Part shown: in pieces, positions 63,694 through 64,000 of the stretch
Layout of the letters: the number at the start of each line of letters is the position of its first letter
Position numbering within the stretch: position 1 is the first letter of the stretch
The notes under the pieces: generated by a model
Told to the model about the DNA's origin: nothing
Databases searched by the model: none
Seen by the model: only the letters and a program-made list of their open reading frames with translations
DNA from: an uncultured Mucispirillum sp.
GTDB lineage: Bacteria; Chrysiogenota; Deferribacteres; Deferribacterales; Mucispirillaceae
Direction of reading: 5' to 3'
DNA: 64,000 nt
Assembly: GCA_944326705.1 (NCBI GenBank)
Contig: CALVEY010000001.1
Location: forward strand, 1 to 64,000
Made by a program: the position numbers and the translations under genes

Positions 63694-63953
63694 AAGCAAC
63701 ATTTGATATTGATATAGAAAAACAAACAATTCGCACTACATGTGACGAAAATGTTACTGGTGAGCATTTAACTTTACTTATGCAAAAGCTTATCAATGAT
63801 ACTGTTTGTATGATGAAGGATGAAAATACATCTATTGAAGATGCTTTTTTAACAGCACATTCTTTTCTTTTTACAAGCTTAAATAAAGCTCTTAGAAAGC
63901 ACTATACACAACAGCCTCAAGATACATCTTTAAATAATAGCAATGTGAATTAG
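63690..63953 (+). CDS. early phage protein, unknown
   Basis: An 87-residue protein with a beta-rich start (KATFDIDIEKQTIRTTCDEN) and a helical middle (EHLTLLMQKLINDTVCMM). Coupled to the winged-helix gene by an ATGA overlap. The family is not recognised. Confidence 0.48.
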   Translation: MKATFDIDIEKQTIRTTCDENVTGEHLTLLMQKLINDTVCMMKDENTSIEDAFLTAHSFLFTSLNKALRKHYTQQPQDTSLNNSNVN

Positions 63954-63962
63954 GGGTGACAT

Positions 63963-64000
63963 ATGAGCAATAAAGAAATATTTAGCATGGTTGCTCTATA
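63963..64000 (+). CDS. 5' end of the next early gene
   Basis: ATG at 63963 after GGGGTGA opens MSNKEIFSMVAL and runs off the window. Too short to identify; part of the same early operon. Confidence 0.45.
   Translation, partial: MSNKEIFSMVAL

Larger units (their letters stand above)
33586..64000. mobile_element. Mu-type contractile-tailed prophage, left end inside, right end outside window
   Basis: From the break in the transporter gene onward nearly all genes are phage genes. The head module order (gp26-like, DUF1804, terminase, DUF1073 portal, Mu F-like, protease/scaffold, capsid) is that of Mu relatives. A DUF3383 sheath and DUF3277-like tube give a contractile tail. Late genes run left, early genes right, with the repressor between them. 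I could not define the exact terminus: the first bases after the break (CGGGGCGAGATAA) do not begin with TG as Mu does. No transposase or integrase is seen before 64000. Confidence 0.85.

Noticed and set aside
33586-64000. A CRISPR array suggested by the many short repeats in the prophage
   Set aside because: The repeats are widely and irregularly spaced, palindromic with variable cores, and often inside genes. There is no regular spacer pattern and no cas gene.

Overview
The window is AT-rich Gram-negative chromosome (1-33585) joined to most of a contractile-tailed, Mu-type prophage (33586 to beyond 64000). The host side combines lipobox lipoproteins, a Tat-exported molybdoenzyme, multiheme cytochromes c, a tetraheme flavocytochrome fumarate reductase and a futalosine-route menaquinone gene (mqnA). 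This is the profile of an anaerobically respiring bacterium. A low-GC Deferribacteres member such as the gut genus Mucispirillum is my best guess, from gene content only; Campylobacterota cannot be excluded.

Host layout. 90-7492 is a rightward housekeeping operon behind a near-consensus promoter: Trm112-like protein, nnr, tsaE, valS, a thioredoxin-fold protein without cysteines, trxB and rsmI. 7497-12717 runs leftward: a PH-like membrane protein, a 916-residue TPR lipoprotein, a zinc-ribbon coiled-coil protein and a Nif3 protein, then a CAU tRNA. 13031-21922 is a respiratory island: a TorD-type chaperone, a rhodanese lipoprotein, and a rightward operon for a PhsABC/PsrA-like molybdoenzyme followed directly by Rieske, split cytochrome b and tetraheme cytochrome c genes. 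22012-33413 holds an orphan OppD-like ATPase, an SspB-like adaptor, mqnA, two further TorD-type chaperones, an mtnA plus class II aldolase pair (probable 5-deoxyribose/methylthioribose disposal), an orphan TAXI receptor, a polar amino acid ABC transporter, ybaK and the lipoprotein fumarate reductase.

Prophage. Its left end interrupts a DMT/EamA transporter gene after about 17 codons. Late genes run leftward from 59614 to 33713: endolysin, overlapping spanins, small membrane proteins, Mu gp26/gp27-like proteins, terminase, a portal fused to a probable PBECR nuclease domain, F-like head protein, protease with nested scaffold, capsid, connectors, sheath, tube, a frameshifted tail chaperone, tape measure, baseplate and fibre. 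The repressor (62151-61801) is followed by a coupled gene of unknown function. Early genes run rightward from 62332 and leave the window before any transposase is seen.

The most unusual content is the dispersed structured DNA of the prophage, absent from the host half: (1) ten or more palindromic elements of one family, several read in frame inside phage proteins; (2) three 120-nt leaders, each just upstream of a gene's ribosome binding site; (3) three two-hairpin elements with invariant CGGTGAG loops and covarying stems; (4) CGGA-loop hairpin elements, one in frame; (5) four late promoters sharing an upstream box exactly 19 nt from TATAAT. There are also a probable type I toxin locus and an sRNA candidate on the strand opposite the late genes. 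All calls were made by reading the sequence; no database search was run.
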